Of a DNA stretch of 64,000 nucleotides, positions 49,571 to 58,862 are shown one piece after another. Made by a program: the position numbers and the translations under genes. Where the stretch lies: positions 229,139 through 293,138 of the forward strand of contig CAUYUJ010022526.1 of the NCBI GenBank assembly GCA_963575745.1, given 5' to 3'. Position 1 is the stretch's first letter. Each line of letters opens with the position of its first letter. Below the pieces are notes generated by a model that saw only the letters and a list, made by a program, of their open reading frames with translations, had not been told where the DNA came from and did not search any database. This DNA comes from Prorocentrum cordatum. Its lineage: Eukaryota; Sar; Dinophyceae; Prorocentrales; Prorocentraceae.

Positions 49571-51028
49571 CTGTCAGGTGGATCCCGTCGGAGGCGAATC
49601 CCGCCGACGGGCACGGTCGCGGGCGCGCTGGCTGGTTCTCCGGCAGTCGGCCAGCGCCGGCACTGCCGGGCGTGGGGCTGCTGGATCACGCGGCTGCACT
49701 GGTTGCTGGCGCTCCTCCTCCGGGCCGCGCTGGCTGGGAGGAAGCAGGCGGCCCCGACGGCGTCGGCGCTGAGGGGCGAGCGAGCCCGCCGCGCGCAGGA
49801 GCTTGCAGCTGCCGCGGCGCCGGTCCTGGGGCTCTCGCTGCTGGAGCGGCTGGCGGTGCGGCCCTCGACCGAGAAGCTCTACCGGGGGGCGCTGTCGGCC
49901 TTCGCGAGCTTCTGCGCAAGGCGCCGCCTGGACTGGACGGACCATGCCAGCCTCGACTCGGTCCTCGTGCAGTACATGGACAGCGAGTTCCTCCTCGGCG
50001 GCGGCGGGAACATGGGGAACGTGCTCCTGGCGGCGGTCGCCCACTTTCTCGGCTCGCTCCACAAGCGAGCGGCGACGCAGCTGCCGAGGGCGCGCCGCGC
50101 GGCTGCAGCCTGGGCCCGGCGGGCGCCGGGCCGCGCGCGCCTCCCGCTGCCGCGGCGAGTCGTGTTTGCCATCGCGGGCGTCCTCCTGCGCGACGGGCAC
50201 TCCCGGCTCGCCATCTGCATCTTCGTCATGTTTGCATGCTACCTCAGGCCCGGGGAGGCGGCGAAGCTGCGCGGGCGCCACTTGATAGCGCCTTCTGCCT
50301 CCGCGGGGACGCTCTACCAGTACTTCGGGCTGCTCCTGCACGAGAGCGGCAAGGGCCCAGGCAGGACGGGCGTGAACGACGAGAGCATCCTCTTCGACCG
50401 CGATGGCTGGCTCGCCCCCCTGCTGGCGGCCTTGAAGCTCAGCGCCCTGCCCGACCAGCCGTTGTGGGGGGAGGCGATCGCGCAGCTGCCGAAGCTCTTC
50501 GATAGCGCCTGCCGGGAGCTGTCGCTGGAACGCCTCCGACCACACTTATACAGCTTGCGTCACGGCGGGGCCTCGGACGACATGCTGTCGCAACGGAGGT
50601 CTCTGCCAGAGATCCAGAGGCGCGGGCGATGGCGGTCCGCGAAGAGTCTCAACCGCTACACCAAGGAGACAAAGCTGCTGGACGAGCTCGCCTGGATCCC
50701 TCCGGCTGCCCTGGAGCTCGGGGCTTTCGTCGAGGACAATTTGATGGCGCTCGTCGAGGGCTCCCTCCCCGCGCTGCTGGCGACTGGCCGCGTGCCGGCC
50801 GGGGCCGCCGGCCTGCTCGGAGCTCAGGCCGTCGCCCCCCAGCGGGCGCGGAAGCGGCCGGCGGCGGCGCGGTGGCGGCCGCTGGCGGCGCGGACGCCAG
50901 CGCGGCGGCTGGCGGCCCAGCCGCCATCAGGCGGCGCCTGCGGCGGCAGTACCAGCGCGCGGCGGCCCCAGGGCGCCGGCTGCGTCGTCGGCCCGTGCTG
51001 GAGCTGTTCTGCGGCGCCGGCACGATAG
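49571..51028 (+). pseudogene. RNase H tail and tyrosine recombinase of the retrotransposon
   Basis: The first codons (VRWIPSEANPADG) are the conserved end of the DIRS-type RNase H domain. After a frame change near 49650 an open frame runs to 51028 with the recombinase. From residue numbering at 49703: core-binding helices (TEKLYRGALSAFASFCARR), then catalytic R182 (CYLRPGEAAKLRG), R286-H287 (LYSLRHGGASDDML), W310 (RGRWRSAKSL) and nucleophile Y319 (NRYTK). Tyr stands where HxxR usually has His. There is no ATG before 49976, so it was probably made as part of pol. It would integrate circular DNA through the split repeats. Confidence 0.88.
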
Positions 51029-51729
51029 CTCGTGCGATGGTGGCGCTGGGCTTCGCCGCCTTCGGGCTCGACTGGAGCCGCAGCCCGCTGGAGGACCACG
51101 TTGCGGCGACATTCCAGACCGTCGTCCTTGGCTGGATCCAGTCCCGAGCGGTGGGCGCCGTTTGGCTCGGCACGCCGTGCGCGAGCTGGGCGAGGGCGCT
51201 CCGGCGGCCGCTGAGGTCCGCGCTCCACCCGCTCGGTCTTCCTGATCTGAATGCCCATGAGCAGGCCGGGGTAGGCGCTGGCAACGCTACGTACCGCTTT
51301 ACGCTCAGAGTGATTCGCGCATGCATTGCAGCTCGAGTGCCCGTATACTTAGAGAATCCACAGACCTCGCTCATTTGGTCTGGCCCTGGGCTGGCTCGTC
51401 TGTGTAAGTCGCCCTCTTGTCGCAAGTCTGTGTTGCATCAGTGCCAGTACGGCGCGCTTTACAGAAAAGCCACCACCATCTGTTCTTGGGGTGCCGCCGC
51501 ATCGCCGTTGCTCGAAAAGATTTGCGCTGGTCGCCGAGGGTTTTGCAGTAGGACTGGCAACGGGCACCTCGTTCTTGAAGGGAACGACGAGCAGGGTCAA
51601 AAGCGTACCGCGCTCGCTGCTGAGTACCCCTCCCAGCTCGCCGCTGCCGCTGCCCAGTGCATCGTTCAGTCCCTTTCTCTGCAGCCCGGGCAGGCCCTCC
51701 ATTCGCTCGCCATGAAAATGACTAGTTAA
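50629..51729 (+). CDS. retrotransposon-encoded cytosine-5-type DNA methyltransferase
   Basis: 366 codons from ATG 50629, overlapping the recombinase in another frame. The conserved domain starts near residue 120, so translation by frameshift from the recombinase frame is likely. Motif I LELFCGAGTIARAMVALGF (from residue 124) binds SAM. Motif IV is GTPCASW with the likely nucleophile C184. Motif VI is ENP at 242-244 in place of ENV. The usual DIRS methyltransferase is a Dam-like adenine enzyme with a DPPY-type motif, not seen here. The frame is intact to the stop just before B1. It could methylate the element's own DNA; the target-recognition region is short or absent, so specificity is unknown. 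Confidence 0.75.
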   Translation: MAVREESQPLHQGDKAAGRARLDPSGCPGARGFRRGQFDGARRGLPPRAAGDWPRAGRGRRPARSSGRRPPAGAEAAGGGAVAAAGGADASAAAGGPAAIRRRLRRQYQRAAAPGRRLRRRPVLELFCGAGTIARAMVALGFAAFGLDWSRSPLEDHVAATFQTVVLGWIQSRAVGAVWLGTPCASWARALRRPLRSALHPLGLPDLNAHEQAGVGAGNATYRFTLRVIRACIAARVPVYLENPQTSLIWSGPGLARLCKSPSCRKSVLHQCQYGALYRKATTICSWGAAASPLLEKICAGRRGFCSRTGNGHLVLEGNDEQGQKRTALAAEYPSQLAAAAAQCIVQSLSLQPGQALHSLAMKMTS

Positions 51730-51761
51730 TGCGGCCTTTGGCCAGACAAACCTTCGGGATC

Positions 51762-51895
51762 GGGTGGGGGCCACCAAAGTGGGTCTCTGCTGCTTCTGGT
51801 GCCCGCGTCCGCCGTCTCATCTGCAGTTGCACGATTGCATCGCATCGCCTGGCCCTTTCCTGTCCCAAAAGAATGATGGCCTCGACGGCGTCGCG
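51762..51895 (+). repeat. split direct repeat B1
   Basis: 134 bp, 133 identical to B2. Separated from A2 by three bases (TAC). Confidence 0.95.
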
Positions 51896-51898
51896 TAC

Positions 51899-52084
51899 TG
51901 GTAGTTTTTACAATTGAATGCTGAGCGGAGACGGGGGACCGGACGAAACCTTGTAAAGTACAGTCGTCTGGGAGCAACGCAGAAACCTACCCTTTTCGAC
52001 TGAAAAGGGTCGGTTTTTCTGCCGGCGAGAACACTACAGACGTCATTGGCTTGCATACGTACTCTTATTTGTGCTCAAAGTTTT
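51899..52084 (+). repeat. split direct repeat A2
   Basis: 186 bp copy of A1. The B1-TAC-A2 order is what a circular intermediate joining B2 to A1 would contain. Confidence 0.95.
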
Positions 52085-52127
52085 CCCATTGCCATCCCGA
52101 TTCGCCTATTTTGAACTGATCTGTCAG

Positions 52128-52261
52128 GGGTGGGGGCCACCAAAGTGGGTCTCTGCTGCTTCTGGTGCCCGCGTCCGCCGTCTCATCTGCAGTTGCACGA
52201 TTGCATCGCATCGCCTGGCCCTTTCCTGTCCCAAAAGAGTGATGGCCTCGACGGCGTCGCG
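52128..52261 (+). repeat. split direct repeat B2, right end
   Basis: Copy of B1, 43 bases after A2. The next base starts an AAGA-phased tract, the presumed pre-insertion sequence. Confidence 0.95.
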
Positions 52262-52425
52262 GAGAGCTCCAAGGGGGCCCCAAGAACCCTCCAAAAAGGC
52301 CCCAACAAGGCCCCCAGACAGCCACAGCCCCCCCAAACGCCCCCCAAAACGTCCCAGGACGGCCCGAGAGGGCGTGAAGAGGCCCCAAAAGGCCCCAAGA
52401 GGCCACCCAAGAAGGCTCGGAGACG
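52262..52425. repeat. AAGA-phased tract, right flank
   Basis: GGGGCCCCAAGAACCC and CCAAGAGGCC units, the same class as 31020-31110 on the other side of the retrotransposon. Confidence 0.75.
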
Positions 52426-54004
52426 CTACATGCATAGATGTTCGTTTGGTTCTCGTGCTTCATCACGCAACGAGTTCCAAACACCAAGGATCATCGGGCT
52501 CTGGAGGGGCTCGAGTTTTCGGGCCGTTCTTCAGCTTCATGTTCTGGGACCTGTTTGTGGCCTAGGCCCGCCCTTAACCAGAGACACCCATTCGTTCCTG
52601 ATTATGCGTTCCTTTTGGTAGCACGTTGACTGTACAATCTCAGGTAGGTTGTTGGAGGCCGAATGCATGTGTCGTCATACGAACGCCGCTCTTTGACAAT
52701 CTCCCTCATCGCGCTGAAGAGATCCGAACTGCTCCATTGCTGCAGCCTGGGCCTCGGGGAGCCCGGTGGCCCCGACCTGGGAGATGCACAGGAGGCGCTC
52801 GATGAAGCCACCGGCAGCGATCCCCCCGCTTCTCTTCTGGAGGATGGAGGAAGAGGATGAGGAGAAGGAGGAGGAGGAGGAGGAGGAGGAGGAGGAGGAG
52901 GAGGAGGAGGAGGAGGAGTTGGATGAGGTCGCGGAGGAGGGAAAAGGGAGGGGGAGGGAGGAGGACGGGGACGAGGATTAGCACGAGGAGGAGGAGGGGA
53001 AGGTGGAAGAGGACCAGGAGGAAGAATTTGCGGAACAGAAGGAGATGGACGAGGACACGAGGGAGGAGGGACGAGTCAGGAGCAGAGGGTGGAGCGTGCT
53101 TGTGCCCTGGCCGCCCATGATCTCAGAAGCGACGCGTGGTGCCGATTAAGCGGCCCCGAGGTGAAGAAGAAGACTCGCCGAGCCATCGGGAGGATTCTCC
53201 TGAAAGGCCCAGCCGTTCCCTGCACGGAGCCAGAGGAGGGGGGAATAGAGCTGGAGGGAGGAGTGCGGATGAGAGACGTATGGGAGGTATGGGGGAGATG
53301 TCAATGATAAGGTCGGATGGGGCGACATTCCTGAAGGTATACACTGACTGTGAGTGGTAGCTCATTCGCTCGCGCGTCTTCGCCGTTCTTCATTGTCGTC
53401 GTGCACTGGTCGTATGCATGGTGGCGGTGGTCATCGTCGTCGTCGCCGTCGTCATTGGGATGGTCGCCGTGTCTAGCTCCTGCTCTCCATTCCTTCCTCC
53501 TGCTCCTGCTCTTCCTCTCCCTCCTGGTTTTGCTCCTGCTAGTTGTGCTCTCCCTCCCTGTCCTCGTCCTAAACATTACCCTGTGGCAGTTTCTGGGGAA
53601 CTGGCGAGGCACTGACTTGTCGCCCGCGAGCGAATTGCAAAATGAGGCTGCGGATGGGGCTGACAGGATACAGAGATGGAACTTCCCGGGGCTCGCGGAG
53701 CGTTCCTCTCCTCCTCGTCCTCGTCGTCCTCGTCCTCCTCGTCCTCCTCCTCCCCCTTTGTCCTCCTCCTCCCCGCGTCCCGAAACGATTACGAAAGGCC
53801 TTCTATCGCAATCTCGGCCTCCGAGGACCGCTTCCATGCCGATCAGCAAGCGGCCCGCGCTCCGACAAACTGGTCGTGGGGGAAGGGGGGGCGAGGGGGT
53901 GGACGAGAAGGGGCAGAGCTCTCCTGGAGAATCAGGGGCAACGTCGGAAGGGGGACGGACAGGCTCAGGGGGGGATGCACAGACCCCCAATCGCCCATGC
54001 ATCG
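52426..54004. other. no supported gene; GAG array and pyrimidine tracts
   Basis: A GAG array at 52855-52920 lies inside a short frame (GDAQEALDEATGSDPPASLL before poly-Glu), which could be an exon end but has no other support. From 53480-53570 and 53700-53770 CTCCTCGTCC-type pyrimidine tracts occur. The long frames on both strands at 53300-54260 are Pro/Ser/Arg-rich. Confidence 0.45.
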
Positions 54005-54105
54005 CCGACAGGGGCCTGACAGCCCACCCCTCCCAGGAGCGTGCGGATTCGCTGCTGGGGGGCCGTCGGCGATGCATCGGCGACGTATCGCCGATTCCAG
54101 GCCGG
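54005..54105. repeat. CGATGCATCG element, copy 1
   Basis: CATGCATCGCCGACAGGGGCC on the left faces GGCCGTCGGCGATGCATCGG on the right. Relative of 56799 and 58735. Confidence 0.7.
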
Positions 54106-54720
54106 TGCTTCCCCCCCGCGAGCTGGCCCCCCTCTGTCGTCGCTGCCCCTCAGGCAGGCGAGGCCTCTGGAGGCCCCCTCCTCCCCTCCGACCGCGCAGC
54201 CTCTGCGCGACGTGGGCGCCCGGGGATCGGACCTCTGCCCGGGGACCAGGCTTTGTGATCCCTGCAGCTGTCTTTTTGAGGGCCCCAGGGGCCGGCAATC
54301 GGCGGCGAGCGAGGGTGGGCAATGCCTGCTCGGAAGGCGGCGGGACTCAGAAGCCCTCGAGCCTTCTGAGAAGTTGTTGTTGTCTTCGGGGAATGCTTAG
54401 AACATTTCTCAGAAGGCCAGGAGACTTCCGAGCCTTTTGAGAAGGCCTTCTCCTTCTCACTCCCCCCCCCTCGCTCGCCGCCGACGCAAGCGGCCTGCAG
54501 GGGCCGAACACGTCCATCAATCGGCCGTCGCATGTTTTTTTACAGCTCTTTGATCTGAGGCGCCTCTGGAGCTTCCTGCGGGTCCCCGGGAGGTCTTCGC
54601 AGCTCCCCAGAGGTCCCCCCGGTGGCCTCCTCTGGAAGCCACCGGAGGCCCAGAAAGGCGGGCCGCGAGCCCATCTAAGCCTCGACCCGCGAGCCTCGAT
54701 CGCAGGTTTTGGCTCCTCGG
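54106..54720. other. gene-free stretch
   Basis: Two related segments (CTCAGAAG, CCTTCTGAGAAG near 54340-54450) form a small inverted repeat. No gene. Confidence 0.4.
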
Positions 54721-54727
54721 CTTTCGA

Positions 54728-54828
54728 GCCTCCTCCCCCTCCTCCTCCTCCTCCTCCTCCTCCTCCACCTCCACCTCCTCCTCCTCCTCCTCCTCCTGCT
54801 CCTCCTCCTCCTCCTCCTCCTGTCAGCA
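54728..54828. repeat. CTC triplet array
   Basis: CTCCTC with CCACCT interruptions, ending CTCCTCCTGTCAGCAG, which looks like a polypyrimidine tract before an acceptor. Confidence 0.93.
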
Positions 54829-55026
54829 GCCAGGCGACAACATCTGCCTCATGATGAACACGGGCGTGTGAGTCCAGGCCTCCCAACTAGTGCCAGAGCA
54901 GATGGGGCAGGGTAATCTCAGAAGGGGAACAGGTGCCGATACTGATATCATTCACCACTTACCACGACTAGGTTTGCTCGGTAATCTTGGTCAGAACGCA
55001 CCCCTGCAGAGAGGTCCATCGAGTAG

Positions 55027-56800
55027 TGGTATCGGTGTGTGTATATGTATGTATGTATATATATATATATATATGTATCTGAAAGAGGGCGTGATCCACC
55101 GCTGCTGTACTCTGGAAAATTCTCCCCCTCTTCCTCCGGAACCAGGGGGTCCCCCCTCCCCTTCGAAATCCCTTCCCACTTCTGGACGCCCCCCCCTCCC
55201 CCCTTACCCGGCAAACCCCCTCCCCCTAACCCCTCCCCCCCCCCTCTGGAAAACTGGAGGGGTCACTACCAGTTCGAACCCCTCCCCCCTGTCCAGAAAG
55301 CCGGGGGGGGTCACTACCGCTTCGAACCCCCCCCTTTCACCGCCGGCAAACGATTCCCGCTCCTCGGGACAGTGGGACAGCGGAAAATGGGGGGGGGGTC
55401 ACTACCGGTTCGAACCCCCCCACCCCCTCCGGAAAACCGCGGGGGGGTCACTACCGGTTCGAACCCCCCCTCCCTCCCCCCCCCTCCAGAAAAGTGGGAG
55501 GGGTCGCTACCGGTTCGAATCCCCCCCCTTTCACCGCAGGCAAACGACTCCCGAATCCCCACCACAGGTCCGCACCGCATCCCCCACCGCTGTCCCTAGC
55601 ACCACCATCCACACCACCACTGTCCCCACTCCCACCACCGTCCCACCGTCCCCACCAGTGCCCCCACCACTGCCGCACTGTCCGCACTGTCCCCACCACT
55701 GTTCCCACCACGGTCCCACTCTCCCCACTTTCCCCACGGTCACTGTCCCCATTGTCCCCACTGTTCCACTGTCCCCGCCGCTGTCCCACGTAGCTGTCCC
55801 ACTGTTCCCACCACTGTCCCCAACACTGTCCCCACTGTGTCCCTGTCCCACCACCGTCCTCACCACCGCCCTCACCACTGTCACCACCACCACCGTCCCC
55901 ACCACTGTCCCACTGTCCCCACTGTCACCGCCGCTGTCCCAGTCCCCACACCACTGTCCCCACCACCACCGTCCCCACCACTGTCCCACTGTCCCCACCA
56001 CTGTCCCAGTGTCCCCACTGTTCCCGCCATTGTAACTACCCGCTGTCCCCACCAGTGCCCCCACCAGTGTCTCACTGTCCCCACTGTCCCCACCATTGTC
56101 CCAGCACGGTCCCACTCTCGCCACTGTCCCCACTGTCCCCACCACTGTCCCATGGTCCCCACTGTTCCCACCACTGTCCCACTGTCCCCACTGTCCCCGC
56201 CGCTGTCCCTCTGTGCTGTCCCACTGTCCCCACTGTCCCCACCACTGTCCCACTGTCTCCACTTTCCCCACCACTCTCCCCACTGTACCACTGTCCCACC
56301 ACCGTCCTCACCACCGCCTTCACCACTGTCCCCACCACTACCGTCTCCACCACTGTCCCACTGTCCCCACTGTCCCGCTGTCCTCTCACCACTGTCCCCA
56401 CCACCACCGTCCCCACCACTGTCCCACTGTCCCCGCCACTGTCCCACTATCCCCACGTCCCCACCACCACCACCATTTCCACCACAGTCCCACTGTCCCC
56501 ACCACTGTCCCACTGTCCCGAGGAGCGAGAATCGTTTGCCGGCGGCGAAGGGGGCGGGAGGGGGGTTCGAACAGGTAGTGACCCCCCCCCTTTCATGATG
56601 TGCGGGTGTGTGTGTGTGTGGAGTGGGGGCTTCGAACCGGTGGTGACCCCCCCCAGGTTTCGAGGGGGGGGGGGACGGGTTGGGAACCCCCAGTGACCCC
56701 CCCCCCGTTGCCCGCCAGCAGCGGTAGAGTACGCTCTTTCATATATATATATATACACATATGTGTATATATATATATATGTGTATATATGTTTTCCCAG
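55027..56800. repeat. inverted-repeat structure around a minisatellite
   Basis: The left side (AT run, GAAAGAG, CCACCGCTGCTG, then GTCACTACCGGTTCGAACCCC units and GGCAAACGATTCCCGCTCC at 55341) recurs as reverse complement on the right (GGAGCGAGAATCGTTTGCC at 56523, GGTTCGAACAGGTAGTGAC, CAGCAGCGG, CTCTTTC and an AT run at 56738-56790). The centre, 55580-56515, is the minisatellite. Confidence 0.85.
55580..56515. repeat. CCCCACCACTGTCCCACTGT minisatellite
   Basis: About 930 bases of ten-base half-units CCACTGTCCC and CCCCACTGTC in irregular order. His/Cys/Pro/Thr-rich or Gly/Trp/Asp-rich frames on either strand are artefacts. Confidence 0.95.
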
Positions 56801-56902
56801 GATCGCGCCGCATCTCCGATGCATCGGCGATGCGTCGCGATTTGGAACCTGCTGAACTCCATCCCGCCGTCGCCGAAGCATTGACGATGCGACGCGATCC
56901 TC
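56799..56902. repeat. CGATGCATCG element, copy 2
   Basis: AGGATCGCGCCGCATC at the left faces GATGCGACGCGATCCT at the right, with CCGATGCATCGGCGATG inside. Confidence 0.88.
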
Positions 56903-57229
56903 CGACACTATCTTTAGTTTGCAACTCTTCGGATGTTCAATTGTTGGATCGGCGCTAGTACTTCCTTGGGTTTAACCTGCCAGATCTGGCTCCGCGCGGC
57001 CGCATCTGGCCCATTCCGGCGACCCGTGGTGCTGATCCGGGCCCCGTCCAGCGCCATACCCCCCCGCTCGGGCTCGATAGTTTTACGGCTTTCCCGCGAA
57101 GCCCTCCATGACCCGCCAGCCGAACCATTTGCTCTTGGCCCCCCTTGGGACGCCTGCGGTGAGGCGCCGCCGCGTGCTCCCAGGGGGCACCCGCGCGCAG
57201 CCCGTGGCGGCCATCAGGTGCGTGACCCC
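56903..57229. other. gene-free stretch
   Basis: Unique GC-rich sequence. A CCGGCGACCCGTGG-type region gives no protein-like frame. It may include an upstream exon of the next gene, but none can be chosen. Confidence 0.35.
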
Positions 57230-57360
57230 CTCCTGTCACACCACTCTCCCCTCCTCCGTTCTCCTTCTTCGCCCTCCCCCTGCTCGTCCTCATCCTCCTC
57301 CTCTGTCCTCCTCTGTCCTCCTCTGTCCTCCTCCTCCTCTGTCCTCCTCCTACTGCCCAG

Positions 57361-57996
57361 AGGGCGACACAGAGAGATGGCAATGGCATGGGCTTCTCTA
57401 CGGCATCGGCGACTCAGATGGCGACACAGAATGGTGGAATGGGTCTCGCTACGGCGTCGGCTGCCCATATAGCGACCCAGAATGGGTGGATGGTTATCTC
57501 TACGGCGTCGGCGACTCAGATGGCGGCTCAGAAGGGTGGAATGGGTGTCTCTACGGTGTTGGCTGCTCAGAAAGCGTCCCGGAAAGGTAGGATGGCTGTC
57601 TCTACGGCAACATCAATGCAGACGGCGACCGAGAGAGATGGTGGTGGAATGGCTGTCTCTACTGCGTCGGCTGCTCAGATGGCGACCCAGCATGGTGGGA
57701 CGGGCCTCCCAACGGCGTCCGTGAGACGGAAGGCGACCCAGAGAGATGGTGGGATGTCCTTTGGGATGTCCACGGGAGGGGCTGACGGCCCCGGTCGGGG
57801 CGAGGAGTCAGCGGCTGCGTCTTCTCGCGGCCCAAGACATGTTGACCGTGATAGCTCGTTGAATGACTTGTGTGCCCCCTCATGTGCTCGTAGGAGTCAC
57901 TTACAAAACAGGCAACCGAAGCGGCAATCTAATCGTAACAGCAGTAGTGGCACAGCAATTTCGGTGGATTTTGAATATTACCTGGATAAGGCTTGA
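57361..57996 (+). CDS. exon encoding seven 17-residue tandem repeats
   Basis: Preceded by CTC-rich pyrimidine sequence and the acceptor CTACTGCCCAG (ending 57360). The frame enters with RATQRDGNGMGF and continues through repeats of consensus MxxSTASAxQMATQxGG (51 bp each), seven complete and a partial one at each end. A non-repetitive tail follows (SFGMSTGGADGPGRGEESAA, LNDLCAPSCARRSHLQ, ISVDFEYYLDKA) to TGA 57996. The repeat in the first codons shows that the exon really begins at the acceptor. Upstream exons are not found. Function unknown; the Ser/Thr/Ala/Gln-rich repeat would be low in structure. Confidence 0.5.
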   Translation, partial: RATQRDGNGMGFSTASATQMATQNGGMGLATASAAHIATQNGWMVISTASATQMAAQKGGMGVSTVLAAQKASRKGRMAVSTATSMQTATERDGGGMAVSTASAAQMATQHGGTGLPTASVRRKATQRDGGMSFGMSTGGADGPGRGEESAAASSRGPRHVDRDSSLNDLCAPSCARRSHLQNRQPKRQSNRNSSSGTAISVDFEYYLDKA

Positions 57997-58734
57997 ACGA
58001 TTCAACTTCCTCGCCGCTCGTCGTCGCTGACGGTTGAGCGAAGGCAGCTTGGGGCTTCCATGGGGACTCGCTCGCTCCATGTGTACATGTATCGCGCTGC
58101 AGGTCGTAGTTATTCTGTTCAGCCCAACGTGTAGATTGCTCGAGTCCAGCTCTGACCCTCGGCCCACTGCAGGTCCCCTGTCCTGTCCCTTCCTTCTCCT
58201 CTCCTGTCCTCCTCCTCCGTTCCCCTCCCCCGTCGTCGTCCTTCAGGGCGGCCCGCGAGGAGGCGACGAGGCAGAGGAGAGCACCATGGAGGGGCACCTC
58301 CCTTTCCCTTAGCGCGCACTTCGGGGCGCGTCCACCTAGCGGCCTTTGTTCCCAATGCAGGATGGGAGTAGGCAGCCCTCAGTCGACAAGGATTCAGCGT
58401 TCCACTCACATCTGCGTCCCACCACCACACCTCGTTGGGCCCCCCGCCTGTCCTCCGTCAGCACGGGTCGCCGACCTTCTCCCCTAGGCTGGTCTTGGGG
58501 GGCTCCGGCGAGACCCCCCAGAGGCCGAAAGAAACGAAAAGTATCGGTTTCAAATGTTTTCAACCTAGACACGTTCGCGTCCGTAAGAAAACAGGACGGG
58601 ATGTTTTTGTCGTTGTGGGCCTCTGGGAGCCCCTGGCGGGGCCCAGGGCTGCCAAAAAATGACTCAGGATGAAGATTTGGCCCTGGGAAAAGAGTCGGGA
58701 CTTGTGGGGCCTCCGAAATTGGGTGCGAGTAGAC
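57997..58734. other. gene-free stretch
   Basis: 3' flank of the repeat-encoding exon and GC-rich unique sequence with a CCTCCTCC tract (58190-58225). No recognisable gene. Confidence 0.4.
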
Positions 58735-58862
58735 GGGGTCGGAGGGTCGCGCCGCGTCGCCGATGCATCGGGGATGCGGCTCGATGTGGGGCCCGAGTCT
58801 CCACGCCGACGACGCCAATGCATCGCCGATGCATCGACGAAGCGACGCGATCTTCCGACCCC
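58735..58862. repeat. CGATGCATCG element, copy 3 (clearest)
   Basis: Left arm 58735-58779 begins GGGGTCGGAGGGTCGCG; right arm 58815-58862 ends CGCGATCTTCCGACCCC. The arms match as inverted repeats over about 45 bases with scattered differences. A 128-bp, non-coding, MITE-like element. Confidence 0.88.

Larger units (their letters stand above)
31114..52261 (+). mobile_element. tyrosine-recombinase retrotransposon, PAT/Ngaro-like, interrupted
   Basis: Ends are split direct repeats: A1 (31114-31299), then at the right B1 (51762-51895), A2 (51899-52084) and B2 (52128-52261), the A1-ORFs-B1A2B2 plan of PAT and Ngaro elements. Gene order is small membrane ORF, gag-like ORF, RT-RNase H, tyrosine recombinase, DNA methyltransferase. 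Recombinase in place of a DDE integrase or endonuclease puts it in the DIRS order. It would be about 6.9 kb without the 14.2-kb insertion at 35338-49570. A1/A2 differ at 4 of 186 positions and B1/B2 at 1 of 134, so insertion is recent by satellite standards. Frameshifts near 34550, at the insertion site and near 49650 make this copy non-autonomous. Confidence 0.85.

Noticed and set aside
31114-52084. Ordinary LTR retrotransposon with A1 and A2 as LTRs
   Set aside because: There is no DDE integrase, a tyrosine recombinase is present, and the extra B1/B2 pair around A2 fits split direct repeats.
55250-56660. tRNA-like T-arm motifs (GGTTCGAACC)
   Set aside because: The motif is part of a repeated GTCACTACCGGTTCGAACCCC unit; no acceptor stem, D-arm or anticodon arm can be formed around it.
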